DNA from: Paludibaculum fermentans_A
GTDB lineage: Bacteria; Acidobacteriota; Terriglobia; Bryobacterales; Bryobacteraceae
Assembly (NCBI RefSeq): GCF_051172195.1
Contig: NZ_JBPJAQ010000003.1
Location: 248,001 to 312,000, forward strand
Reading direction: 5' to 3'
DNA length: 64,000 bases
The translations under genes and the position numbers were made by a program. The notes beneath the pieces were generated by a model, which saw nothing but the letters and a program-made list of their open reading frames with translations, was not told the DNA's origin and ran no database searches. Positions 41,428 to 49,388 of the stretch are shown piece by piece. Positions within the stretch are counted from its first letter, which is position 1; every line of letters begins with the position of its first letter.

Positions 41428-42408
41428 TTAAAGTCCCGGTTCGATACCGATCCGATCGTTTACAGCCCAGCGAATCCGCTGTTTGCCGCCGAGGTTGCGC
41501 TCGGTCATTTGGATCGAGACATGGCCCAGAAGGAACTGGATCTGTTCCAATGCGCCACCTGCCGCGTAGCGAAGCCGCGCGCATGTTCGACGTAGATCGT
41601 GAGGCGTAAGCCTTTCCATGTCAGCTTTCCGCGCATACTCATTGACAACTTGCCATACTGCCTTCTCGATCAGCTCGGTACCCCAAGCTTTCCCGTTCCT
41701 GTTCACGCGACGAGGCAGTTTGCCACTGGTGAGCCACGCTGCCTGAGTCCAGTCATCGAGTACACCCTTCACCCAGCCCGGCACCGGAACCGTCCTGGTG
41801 TGGCCAGGCTTGCCCCTAAGATGGACGATGGCCCAATGCTCCTCGCGCTGCTGAAGGTGCCCAAACTCCAGGTCAATGGCTTCATGCCCGCGGAGTCCAG
41901 AAGCGAGGAGCAGCGCCAGCAGTGCGCGGTCACGCCTGACCTTCAGATTGTCGACGGAGGCGCAACGCCAGGGTCGCTGGGATTGTTCGGACGTAAGCCA
42001 GTTGCCGAGTCTGACCTCGAACCTCTTTACGCCCTTGATGCGTCGTATGCCGGCGGCGAGGTCCGAACTGAGTAGCTCGCAATCGGCTGCCTCGTAGGAC
42101 AGGCGGCGCACCGCGCCGAGCGGGAGGTTGATCGTCCCGGGCGCCAAATGCCGAGACTCCCAGTGCATCCGGTAGCGAAGCACGACCGCCTTGCTAAACG
42201 AGAGCCGCGGCTCCGAGCAGTACCATTCGATGAATTCGTCAATTGCATGCCGGTAGCCGCGTTGAGCATCTTTGGATGTGAGGCTGTTCAGAACCGCCGA
42301 TTTGGCTTGATCCAGGTCTGGCAGCCGCAAGACCATCTTCGGCACGGGACGCCCCACTTTGGTGAATACTTCTTTGGCATGGGTCGCGGCCTCCTGGACC
42401 GCAACCAA
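41428..42408 (-). CDS. Tyrosine-recombinase family protein lacking the catalytic Tyr
   Basis: 326 residues. N-terminal SAM-like core-binding domain (about 35-125), then the catalytic domain: LASGLRGHEAIDLEFGHLQ with the first Arg, LRGKPGHTRTVPVP with the Lys, HDLRRTCARL with His and second Arg, and LGHVSIQMTERNLG. The family motif is TERYLG; here Asn305 (codon AAC, 41,494-41,496) replaces the nucleophile, one base away from TAC. Strand cleavage should be abolished unless another residue serves. No att sites or partner genes seen. Confidence 0.88.
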   Translation of the reverse strand: MVAVQEAATHAKEVFTKVGRPVPKMVLRLPDLDQAKSAVLNSLTSKDAQRGYRHAIDEFIEWYCSEPRLSFSKAVVLRYRMHWESRHLAPGTINLPLGAVRRLSYEAADCELLSSDLAAGIRRIKGVKRFEVRLGNWLTSEQSQRPWRCASVDNLKVRRDRALLALLLASGLRGHEAIDLEFGHLQQREEHWAIVHLRGKPGHTRTVPVPGWVKGVLDDWTQAAWLTSGKLPRRVNRNGKAWGTELIEKAVWQVVNEYARKADMERLTPHDLRRTCARLRYAAGGALEQIQFLLGHVSIQMTERNLGGKQRIRWAVNDRIGIEPGL

Positions 42409-42590
42409 TTGTTTTATGCCAACGGACGAATGGCGCGTGGTTCAGCCGGTGTTCATTGCTAAAGAGTCTTCCAGCCTTTGGTTGACCGTCTGTCAGCGAG
42501 GTTGTAGGCTGGAACCTCCTACGAGTTCCGGCCACGAGCTTGCCGGCATTGAACGCTACTGGCCGCTTTTCGAGATTGGCACCGGGGGGG

Positions 42591-42812
42591 ATGATGGAAT
42601 CTCACAATCAGTGTCCGAAATGCAACGGCGAAATGGAACAAGGGTTTATTCTCGACCACAAAGATCACGCATCCAGCGTTGTGGCGCAATGGCAGCCGGG
42701 CGAACCGCAGAAGTCTTTTTGGCGCGGAGTACAGTCTAAGGACGGTCCGCACTATGAGATCACGACTTATCGTTGCACGGGATGCGGCTATCTGGAGTCG
42801 TACGCGAAATAG
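42591..42812 (+). CDS. Small zinc-ribbon protein (DUF6487/PF20097-like)
   Basis: 73 residues from ATG 42591. Two CxxC knuckles: NQCPKCNGEMEQGFI and YRCTGCGYLESYAK, with a FWRGVQSKDG middle. Matches a common family of short zinc ribbons of unknown function. Confidence 0.75.
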   Translation: MMESHNQCPKCNGEMEQGFILDHKDHASSVVAQWQPGEPQKSFWRGVQSKDGPHYEITTYRCTGCGYLESYAK

Positions 42813-43119
42813 GAAAAGGGCCGGGATTACCGCGCCGGCCGTTTCCCCCGCGATATCCCGCATGAGATCGCCGATCCTGAAACCCTGGTTGTATCCAGTT
42901 TCTCCACTGCATGGCCGTGGATAGGAAGCCGGGCTGGTTCTCGGCTACAGTGACGATTAACCATCAACGGCGACCCGGGAAGGGACGGCGCTCTGAATGA
43001 ATGGATGGTCGGCCACTCGGAGATTGGTCAGGTACGGGGGCGCTCGCGCGTCAGCAGGAAGATGCTCTCTAGCGCTCTTCACGCCAAAGTTGGCGCTCAT
43101 GGGGAGGAAGGAAGAGGGC

Positions 43120-43619
43120 GTATTCGAAGGCCCTCGATCTCGCCTCACGGACGAGTTCTCGATGGTCTCGGCCAAGATGAAGAAATGGGGCCGTGGCCGC
43201 GGCAGCTTTGATGTTCCCCAGCGCCTCGTCCACAGCTACGTGTACGAGCTGCCCTTCGGACGCGGCAAAGCCACTGGCGGCGGCATGAATCCCCTGGCCA
43301 AGAAGATCCTGCCCGGCTGGCAGGTGACCGGCATCACCACCTCACAGCCGAACATCATTGGTGATGTGGCCATGGGTCGATCCTTGCCCGACGCACGATT
43401 CAGCAGCCAGGCCTCAACAATTGGGACATGGGCGTCTTCGGGAACACCAGGATCGGTGAGCGCATCAATGCCCAGTTGCGCTGGGAGACGTTCAATACCA
43501 GGAACTACACGCAGTTCGGACCGGACAACACCAGCGTGACCAGCGCGAATTCTGGAAAGACTACAGGCATCCTGGTGGGTCCGCGTAGGATGCAGTTCGG
43601 CCTGCGCCTGACCTACTGA
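43120..43619 (+). pseudogene. C-terminal fragment of a TonB-dependent receptor-like protein
   Basis: Two frames together give a receptor C-terminus: LVHSYVYELPFGRGK then LAKKILPGWQVTGI in the first frame, and NWDMGVFGNTRIGERINAQL, RWETFNTRNYTQFG and a terminal RRMQFGLRLTY in the second. The switch lies near 43,395-43,420. No plug domain or signal peptide is present, so this is a truncated, frameshifted remnant of an acidobacterial TonB-dependent/carboxypeptidase-regulatory receptor. Confidence 0.75.
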
Positions 43620-43979
43620 TGTCCGATGGATGGCCCCCGCTGGCAATCGTCCGGGCACTTTCGGAAATATCTTCTCTTTTGATTCAGCGGCTTCCAGGCG
43701 TCCGGTCCGAAAACCGCTTTACCTGCGTGCCATAATCCCGCTTCGACAGGAGACCCGGCCTGTCGTTCGGATCTGACCCCTGCTCAGGTCCCGGCTCTTT
43801 GAAATCCGCACCTCAACTCGGACCCAATCCAGGACTCCACTTCTTCTGCCTGCAGGAACTGGAGCCCTGGCGACAAGCCCCCCGTGCCCGCTTTCCCGGC
43901 ATAGCGGCACCAGGAAGTGCTGCCGGTCCGCATCACGCCCATCGGCGCTACCGGGTGGGACCATCGCAAAGGCTAATCC

Positions 43980-44272
43980 TGAGTGAACAAAGCCACCCTG
44001 GACTGATCGCCCGCACTGCAAAATCCGGCCTCATCCTCGCGGTGGGATCGCCAATCCATCAGATTTGAGGGAACAAAGCCATTGTGGCGTGTCCTCCACC
44101 GTTGCCGACCTCGGCTCAATCCCGGCGAGGCGCACTCCCAATCCAGCGATTTTGAGTGAACAAACCCACCGCGGACGATCCGCCCGCAAGCAGCCTCTAG
44201 CCGCATCCCCGCACTGGGATCCCCCCAAATCCACCAATTCTGAGTGAACAAACCCACTTCCAGCCGTCACTC
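43980..44272. repeat. Tandem imperfect repeat, period about 87 bp, 3.4 units
   Basis: Unit starts (TGAGTGAACAAAG/CCC) lie at 43,980, 44,066, 44,153 and 44,241, giving periods of 86, 87 and 88 bp. Units share a conserved head (TGAGTGAACAAA(G/C)CCA) and tail ((G/T)GGATCGCCAATCCA-like), while the middle diverges. A more degenerate unit may precede at about 43,870. Not CRISPR: there are no short repeats with unique spacers of constant length. Confidence 0.85.
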
Positions 44273-44357
44273 TTTATGCCAACCGTCACCCCAGCACCCC
44301 AATGACCCCGAACAAAGACAGAGCCCTTCTTCCGTGGGGTATGCCTCCAGGCTTGCG

Positions 44358-44377
44358 GGCCGGCATTCGTGCCGGCC
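44358..44377. terminator. UUCG-loop hairpin, likely terminator
   Basis: GGCCGGCA-TTCG-TGCCGGCC, perfect 8-bp stem with a tetraloop, 10 bp past the stop of the M56 gene. A clear U-tract is missing, so termination is probable rather than certain. Confidence 0.5.
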
Positions 44378-44387
44378 TTCTTCGCCA

Positions 44388-46166
44388 TCACTTCCCCGTC
44401 TTAGTCAGCCCCCGCCGGATCGCCGAATCAAAGATCTCCTGAATCCGAGCATTGAACTCCTTGGAAACCCTAGCCTGCTCAACATTCACCTTCCCCTGCT
44501 CAGCATTCACCTTGTGTTGCTCCTCATTCACTCGGCCCTGCTCCGCGTTCACCTTCCCCTGCAGTTCGTTCACCCGCCCCTGCTCCTCATTCACCTTCGA
44601 CTGCAGGCGGTTCACCTCATCCTGGCTGGACGCCCCCGGAGTCGCCCGCAACTCCTTCAGCAGCGCCTCCACCTTCTTCACTGCAGCTTCGCTGCTCTCT
44701 CGTGAACCGGCATCGTGGATGCGATTCAGCAAATCCTGCCGCCGGTTCATCGTCGCCTGCGCCGCATTGACCACCGCCTGTTGCGCGTTGACCTTGTCCT
44801 GAACCGCATTGACCTCACTCTGCCGGCCATTCATCTTTCCCTGTAATTCATTCACCGCGGACTGCAGCCTGTTCACCTGATCCTGCTGCACGTTCACCCT
44901 CTTCTGGGGCTCCATCGCGCGTTCCAGTTCCCGCAGAACGCCATCGTCCGTGATCACATGCTCCGCGCCGCCCTGCCGGAACCAGGCGAACCGGTTGCCA
45001 AACCGCGAACGCAGATTCTCCGGACTGGCCGGCTCGCTGGAGTCCCACGATCCGCTTTGTGTATCGCCCAGGACAATGACATAGCGCCGGTAGGCTCCTT
45101 CCGAACGCGCGTGCACCGCGCTGGAAGACGTCGCAGGCCCCTGTCCAGAGGCCGTTTGCGCAGAGGCCATCACGGCCATCGGGCCCGCCGACACCGAAGT
45201 GTTCGAAACAGCCCGAACCGCGCGCGAGGGCATCGCCGCCGCCGCCACATAGGCTATGGGCAGGGCCACCAGGCAGATGATCGCCGCCGCGCCGCGCGGA
45301 ACACCCGTCGATAGGAAGGTGCTGTTCAGGATCCGGTGGATCCGCGCCTCCGCACTGCCATAGCGCGCCATCGCCGCGCCGTGCCAGTTCACACGCACTC
45401 CACCCTGCATGAACTCCAGCAGAAGTTCTGCATAGGACGTCCGGTCACGCGTCACCGCCACGGCCGCGTCGTCGCTCACATCCTCGGCCAGGCGTACAAT
45501 GCTCCGGTGCAGCACCCAGCTCAGCGGGCTGTGCCACAGCAGCGCGCGGTGCATCGCCGAAAGAAACTGTACAGCCGGATCCTTCCGGCGTACATGCGAT
45601 CGCTCATGCGCCAGCACGGCCTCCAACTTCGCCTCGCCCCACTCACGCCAGTCCGCCGGCAGCAGGATCACTGGCCGCCTGAGCCCCACCGTGACCGGCG
45701 CAGCCACTCGCTCGGACTCCCGAATCTCGGCGCCGCCGTCCGTCAGTTCCGTAGCCCGGCTCTGCAGCCTGAGCTTGCGTGCCAGCAGCAGGCCTATCCC
45801 AAGCCGAAGGAATAGCAGTCCAGCGACGAAGGCATACACGCCCAGCAGGACGCCGCTCCAGTCCATCCAGGAACCCGCGCCGCCGGCTTGTGAGCCGTCC
45901 ACCATCGTTACCGCGAAAGCCGGTGCATCCATTGGCGCAGTGCCATTCAATGTGGGAGCAGCGGAGGCCTGCATCACAACAACAGGCAGCTTGGGCAGCG
46001 CCGCTGTAAACAATGGCATCGCAAGCGAACCGCATACGGCGGCGATGCAGGCCGCCAGCCGGATCGACGGGTCCTTGACGCGCAGCAGCCACAACAGGAC
46101 TGCTCCGGAAACAATGAGTACAGAGGAGCGAATCGCCCATTCGATCAGGAAATACCCGGTGATCAT
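44388..46166 (-). CDS. BlaR1-like M56 membrane metallopeptidase with long VN-heptad tail
   Basis: 592 residues. TM helices at about 12-30, 38-58 and 103-125; M56 zinc protease motif HERSH at 187-191 with DVSDDAAV downstream; a fourth TM at about 290-312. Then a linker and, from about residue 420, 17 heptads of the form xVNxxQx in two blocks (9 and 8) separated by a 30-residue helix, forming a polar coiled coil. M56 proteins sense a signal and cleave their partner repressor; here the BlaI-type repressor overlaps by 4 bp. There is no penicillin-binding sensor domain: the heptad tail takes its place. A pseudogene copy lies at 32,498. Confidence 0.9.
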   Translation of the reverse strand: MITGYFLIEWAIRSSVLIVSGAVLLWLLRVKDPSIRLAACIAAVCGSLAMPLFTAALPKLPVVVMQASAAPTLNGTAPMDAPAFAVTMVDGSQAGGAGSWMDWSGVLLGVYAFVAGLLFLRLGIGLLLARKLRLQSRATELTDGGAEIRESERVAAPVTVGLRRPVILLPADWREWGEAKLEAVLAHERSHVRRKDPAVQFLSAMHRALLWHSPLSWVLHRSIVRLAEDVSDDAAVAVTRDRTSYAELLLEFMQGGVRVNWHGAAMARYGSAEARIHRILNSTFLSTGVPRGAAAIICLVALPIAYVAAAAMPSRAVRAVSNTSVSAGPMAVMASAQTASGQGPATSSSAVHARSEGAYRRYVIVLGDTQSGSWDSSEPASPENLRSRFGNRFAWFRQGGAEHVITDDGVLRELERAMEPQKRVNVQQDQVNRLQSAVNELQGKMNGRQSEVNAVQDKVNAQQAVVNAAQATMNRRQDLLNRIHDAGSRESSEAAVKKVEALLKELRATPGASSQDEVNRLQSKVNEEQGRVNELQGKVNAEQGRVNEEQHKVNAEQGKVNVEQARVSKEFNARIQEIFDSAIRRGLTKTGK

Positions 46167-46558
46167 GCCTTCTTCTCCTTGCGCGACGCAATCTTTTCCG
46201 CAAGCCGCTTCAACTCTTCCGGTCGGAGCACCCGATTGTCCACCAGGCCCACCAGCAACTCCTCCACCGAGCCGCCGCAGAAACGGTCAATCAGCTGCCG
46301 CGCTGCCTCCACGGCCACGTTGCGCGGAGTGTCCACCGCCCGGTACACAAACGTCCGCCCCTGCACTGTGTGCTCGATGTACCCTTTTTCTTCCAGGTTC
46401 CGTAAAACCGTACGGATCGTCGAATCCTTCAACGCCCGCTGGTCCGCCACCCCCTCACGGCAGGTCTCCGCCGTACAATCCGGATGGGCCCAGACATAGT
46501 CCATCAGGAATTGCTCGAGGGAAGTGAGCGCGTTCCGCTGTCCGCGAGTGTTAAACAT
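46163..46558 (-). CDS. BlaI/MecI-family repressor
   Basis: 131 residues with the BlaI winged helix (LTSLEQFLMDYVWAHPDCTA, IRTVLRNLEEKGYIEHTVQG, RTFVYRAVD) and C-terminal dimerisation helices (RPEELKRLAEKIASRKEKK). Expected to repress its own operon until cleaved by the M56 partner. Its ATG lies 2 bp from a perfect operator-like palindrome. Confidence 0.93.
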   Translation of the reverse strand: MFNTRGQRNALTSLEQFLMDYVWAHPDCTAETCREGVADQRALKDSTIRTVLRNLEEKGYIEHTVQGRTFVYRAVDTPRNVAVEAARQLIDRFCGGSVEELLVGLVDNRVLRPEELKRLAEKIASRKEKKA

Positions 46559-46560
46559 TC

Positions 46561-46598
46561 TAGTGTTAGAATTTATAACACTAGGAAGAGGCTGTCAA
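46561..46598 (-). promoter_or_regulatory. BlaI operon promoter and operator
   Basis: On the minus strand: perfect -35 TTGACA (46,593-46,598), a -10-like TATAAA or TAAATT 15-17 nt downstream, and the palindrome TAGTGTTA - 7 nt - TAACACTA (46,561-46,583) covering the -10. The expected transcription start is at or within a few bases of the blaI ATG, implying a leaderless or near-leaderless mRNA. Confidence 0.75.
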
Positions 46599-46624
46599 GC
46601 TTTTAGTTCACCCGCCCTTCCGTG

Positions 46625-46647
46625 GCAGGCGCGCTCTGCCTGCTTTT
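46625..46647 (+). terminator. Hairpin with T-run upstream of the cyanophycin-like gene
   Basis: GCAGGC - 7 nt - GCCTGC - TTTT on the plus strand, 37 bp before the next start codon. It could stop readthrough or act as an attenuator. A TAAAAT at 46,670-46,675 suggests a separate promoter after it. Confidence 0.4.
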
Positions 46648-46684
46648 CTGGCTGCCCGACCCCATGGGCTAAAATCCGTACTGG

Positions 46685-48916
46685 ATGCCCGATACGCTGC
46701 CGGCTGCCGAAGAACTGGAAATCGTTCACATGCGTGCCCTCCGAGGGCCGAACCAGTGGACCAACGCACCTGTCATGGAATGTTGGGTCCAGCTGGGCGC
46801 CTGGAATGAGCTCTCCTCCGAGATCCTCCCCGGCTTCAATCAGCGGTTGTTGCAGTGGCTTCCGGGCCTGGTCGAACACCGCTGCAACATCGGGGTGCGG
46901 GGCGGCTTCGTCACCCGCCTCGAGCGCGGCACCTACCCGGCCCACGTTCTCGAGCACATCGTGATCGAACTCCACGGCTTGGCCGGCGCGGAGATCTGGT
47001 ACGGCCGCGCGCGCCACACCAGCCAGGAACGCGTCTATCGGGTCGTTTTCAAGTACAGGGACGAAACGCTCGCCCGCGAATGCTGCCTGGCGGCGCGGGA
47101 GCTCTTTCTCGCCGCCGCGCTGGACCTCCCTTTCGACGTCCCCGCAACGGTCGGCCGGCTGCGTAATGTGGCCGCCCGGCGCATGCTCGCGCCCGATGCG
47201 CGGGCCCTGGTAGAGGCGGCGGCGCAGCGGAACATTCCAGCCCTTCGGCCTGGGGATGGGCAAATCGTGCAGTTCGGCTACGGAGCGCGGCAGCGCCGGG
47301 TCGTGGGCACGCAGACCGACCGTCTCGGCGCGATCGCCGCCACCGTGGCGGATGATCGCGACCTTCTCGAACAACAACTGCTGGCGGCAGGCGTGCCGCT
47401 CGAACTCGCCGAGGTGGACGAAGCCGAAGTCCAGGGTGTCGAATACCGCCTCTTAACGGTGGGCGGGCGCCTGGCCGTTGCATTCGATGGCGGGCGGCGC
47501 GTGGTCACAGACGAGGTCCATCCCGGCATCGCCGCTGCGGCGGTCGAAGTCGCGGCAGCCTTGGACTGGGACATCGCCACCCTCGACATCCGCGCCGAAG
47601 ACATTCGCTCGCCGCTCCAGGATCAGAAGATCTCGATCCTAAAACTGCAGCCCGGGGCTGACCTCGCTCCACTGGCGCCGGACGGGACAACGCCCAATCC
47701 AGCGGCTCACGCCATCATCGAGATGCTCTTCCCGTCCGCGGGCGACGGCCGCATTCCAATCGTCGCGATCACCGGAGCCAACGGCAAGACCAGCGTCGCC
47801 CGGCTGCTTGCGCACATGCTCCAGGCCACCGGCAAGTGCGTGGGCATGACCTGTACCGACGGTGTCTATCTCAACGGACGGCGCATCGCGGGTGGTGATT
47901 GCAGCGGGCCCTCCAGCGCCATGAGGGTACTCCTCGATCCGCGCGCCGAACTCGCTGTGTTCGAGACCGCGCGAGGCGGCATCCTGCGGGCCGGCCTCGC
48001 CTTCGACGCATGCCAGGTGGGGGTGATTACCAACATCGGCAGCGGCGATCACCTCGGCATCGGCGAAATCGAGAGCGTGGAGGACCTGGCCAAGCTGAAG
48101 AGTACGATCATCCGCGCCGTGAGTCCGGAGGGCACCGCCGTGCTGAATGCCGACGATCCGGTCGTGGCCGGGATGGCGAGCCAGTGCCGGGGCCGGGTCC
48201 TGTACTTCGCCCTCGATGCCGCCCATGCGGTCATCGCCCGGCACCGGTCCGAGGGCGGCCTGGCGGTTTTCGTGCGCGATGGCTTTGCCGTGGTCGCCGA
48301 TGGGGCGCTGGAGTGGCCCGTGCTGCGAGTCGACCGCGTCCCCCTCACGCTGGGCGGCCGTGTCGGTTTCCAGATCGAAAACCTCCTGGCCGCCATAGGA
48401 GCGGCCTACGCGCTGGGTGTCCCGCCGGAGTCGATCGAACGGCAGGCCGAAGACTTCACGCCCGACCTCGAGCACAACCCCGCCCGCTACAACGTCCTCG
48501 AAATCCGTGGAACCACCGTCGTTTTAGACTTCGGCCACAACCCGGACGCGCTCAACGCCGCGATTCGCGGCCTCGCTCAGTTCGGGCAGACACATAGAAC
48601 CGCGGTTTTCTCGTCATCCGGCGACCGCCGGGACGAAGACATCGTCCGCATGGGCGAACTGCTCGGGGCTTCGTTCGACCGCGTGATCCTGTACGAGGAC
48701 GACGACCTGTACGACCGAGGTACCGGGGAAGTCATCGCCCTGTTGCGGCGCGGCATGGCCACGGCCGGGCGCGCGCGCCGCATCGAGGAAGTGCAGGGTG
48801 GGCTGAACGCCCTCGACTATGCCCTCAAGACCATCGAAGCCGGCCACTTGCTGTTTGCGCAGGCGCACATGGCCGATCCCACCGCAGGCTTCCTGCGGAG
48901 GCAGTGGCTCGGATAG
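46685..48916 (+). CDS. Cyanophycin-synthetase-like protein with gutted ATP-grasp domain
   Basis: 743 residues. The CphA N-domain (about 15-165) is intact in pattern: RALRGPNQWTN, GTYPAHVLEHIVIELHGLAG. The ATP-grasp region is shortened: QFGYGARQRRVVGTQTDR (about 196-213) is kept, but the KPxxGNQGxGV loop and neighbouring lobe are absent, leaping to EYRLLTVGGRLAVA (about 253), and the terminal EVNAAPG is replaced by LKLQPGA. The Mur-ligase half is complete: P-loop GANGKTS 364-370, ETARGGILRAGL 427-438, NADDP, YNVLEIRG and DFGHNPDA. Full CphA is about 870-900 residues, so ~130 are missing. It should not add Asp by ATP-grasp chemistry but may still ligate by the Mur-type route (inference). Divergent from blaI. 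Confidence 0.88.
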   Translation: MPDTLPAAEELEIVHMRALRGPNQWTNAPVMECWVQLGAWNELSSEILPGFNQRLLQWLPGLVEHRCNIGVRGGFVTRLERGTYPAHVLEHIVIELHGLAGAEIWYGRARHTSQERVYRVVFKYRDETLARECCLAARELFLAAALDLPFDVPATVGRLRNVAARRMLAPDARALVEAAAQRNIPALRPGDGQIVQFGYGARQRRVVGTQTDRLGAIAATVADDRDLLEQQLLAAGVPLELAEVDEAEVQGVEYRLLTVGGRLAVAFDGGRRVVTDEVHPGIAAAAVEVAAALDWDIATLDIRAEDIRSPLQDQKISILKLQPGADLAPLAPDGTTPNPAAHAIIEMLFPSAGDGRIPIVAITGANGKTSVARLLAHMLQATGKCVGMTCTDGVYLNGRRIAGGDCSGPSSAMRVLLDPRAELAVFETARGGILRAGLAFDACQVGVITNIGSGDHLGIGEIESVEDLAKLKSTIIRAVSPEGTAVLNADDPVVAGMASQCRGRVLYFALDAAHAVIARHRSEGGLAVFVRDGFAVVADGALEWPVLRVDRVPLTLGGRVGFQIENLLAAIGAAYALGVPPESIERQAEDFTPDLEHNPARYNVLEIRGTTVVLDFGHNPDALNAAIRGLAQFGQTHRTAVFSSSGDRRDEDIVRMGELLGASFDRVILYEDDDLYDRGTGEVIALLRRGMATAGRARRIEEVQGGLNALDYALKTIEAGHLLFAQAHMADPTAGFLRRQWLG

Positions 48917-48926
48917 CGGAGTTTAT

Positions 48927-49388
48927 TTAAAGGTACGGCTCCAGGACCCGCCGGCTGTGCGCGTTCAGCTTGCGCGCATCGCGGATCTCATAGCGGATGC
49001 CGTGCGAATCCACGATGGATACGCGGCCACGGTCGCGGAGGTGAATGGAGTCATCTCCCTCCACAGTGAACGTCACCAGGCCACGATCGGTTTCCACTGT
49101 CCATGTCGATGGCTCCATCTCCGACGGCGCATTCACGATCCTCAGGATCTCGGGCACGAACACGCGCTCGGCCAGTTCGGCTTCGAGCGTCGCCCGAACC
49201 CGCGGGTCCAGGCCGGCGAGGGAATTCAGCGACAGAACCTCGTGGCCGGCGCTGTCCAGAATCGAGATGTGCCGGCCGGGCGCAGTGAGCGGGAACGCCT
49301 GGGCAGGCGAAACGTCAACATGCCGGACGCCCGCCGCATCAATCAGGACCAGCCGGCCAAAGCTATCGCGCTCGAGTCGAAAGCTCAT
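48927..49388 (-). CDS. DUF1854 protein associated with cyanophycin-type loci
   Basis: 153 residues, beta-rich, no signal peptide. It contains RLVLIDAAGVRHVDVSPAQA, a central ILRIVNAPSEMEPSTW and RGLVTFTVEGDD, then a late GIRYEIRDARKLNAHSRRVL matching the DUF1854 end pattern (DxxxLDxxSRxxL). DUF1854 genes are recurrent neighbours of CphA-like genes and this ABC type. The start overlaps the exporter stop by 4 bp, so it is co-translated with it; a soluble partner of the exporter is likely. Confidence 0.82.
   Translation of the reverse strand: MSFRLERDSFGRLVLIDAAGVRHVDVSPAQAFPLTAPGRHISILDSAGHEVLSLNSLAGLDPRVRATLEAELAERVFVPEILRIVNAPSEMEPSTWTVETDRGLVTFTVEGDDSIHLRDRGRVSIVDSHGIRYEIRDARKLNAHSRRVLEPYL

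Noticed and set aside
43980..44272. Possible CRISPR array
   Set aside because: Units are ~87 bp with long conserved ends and variable middles, not 25-40-bp repeats with unique spacers; no cas genes.
43973..44391. Repeated peptides (FVHS..., WVCSL...) in minus-strand frames
   Set aside because: They arise from the DNA repeat in several frames at once, with no ribosome site, so the repeat rather than a protein is the signal.
44388..46166. Beta-lactam resistance sensor BlaR1
   Set aside because: It has the M56 domain but no penicillin-binding sensor domain; the tail is a heptad array.
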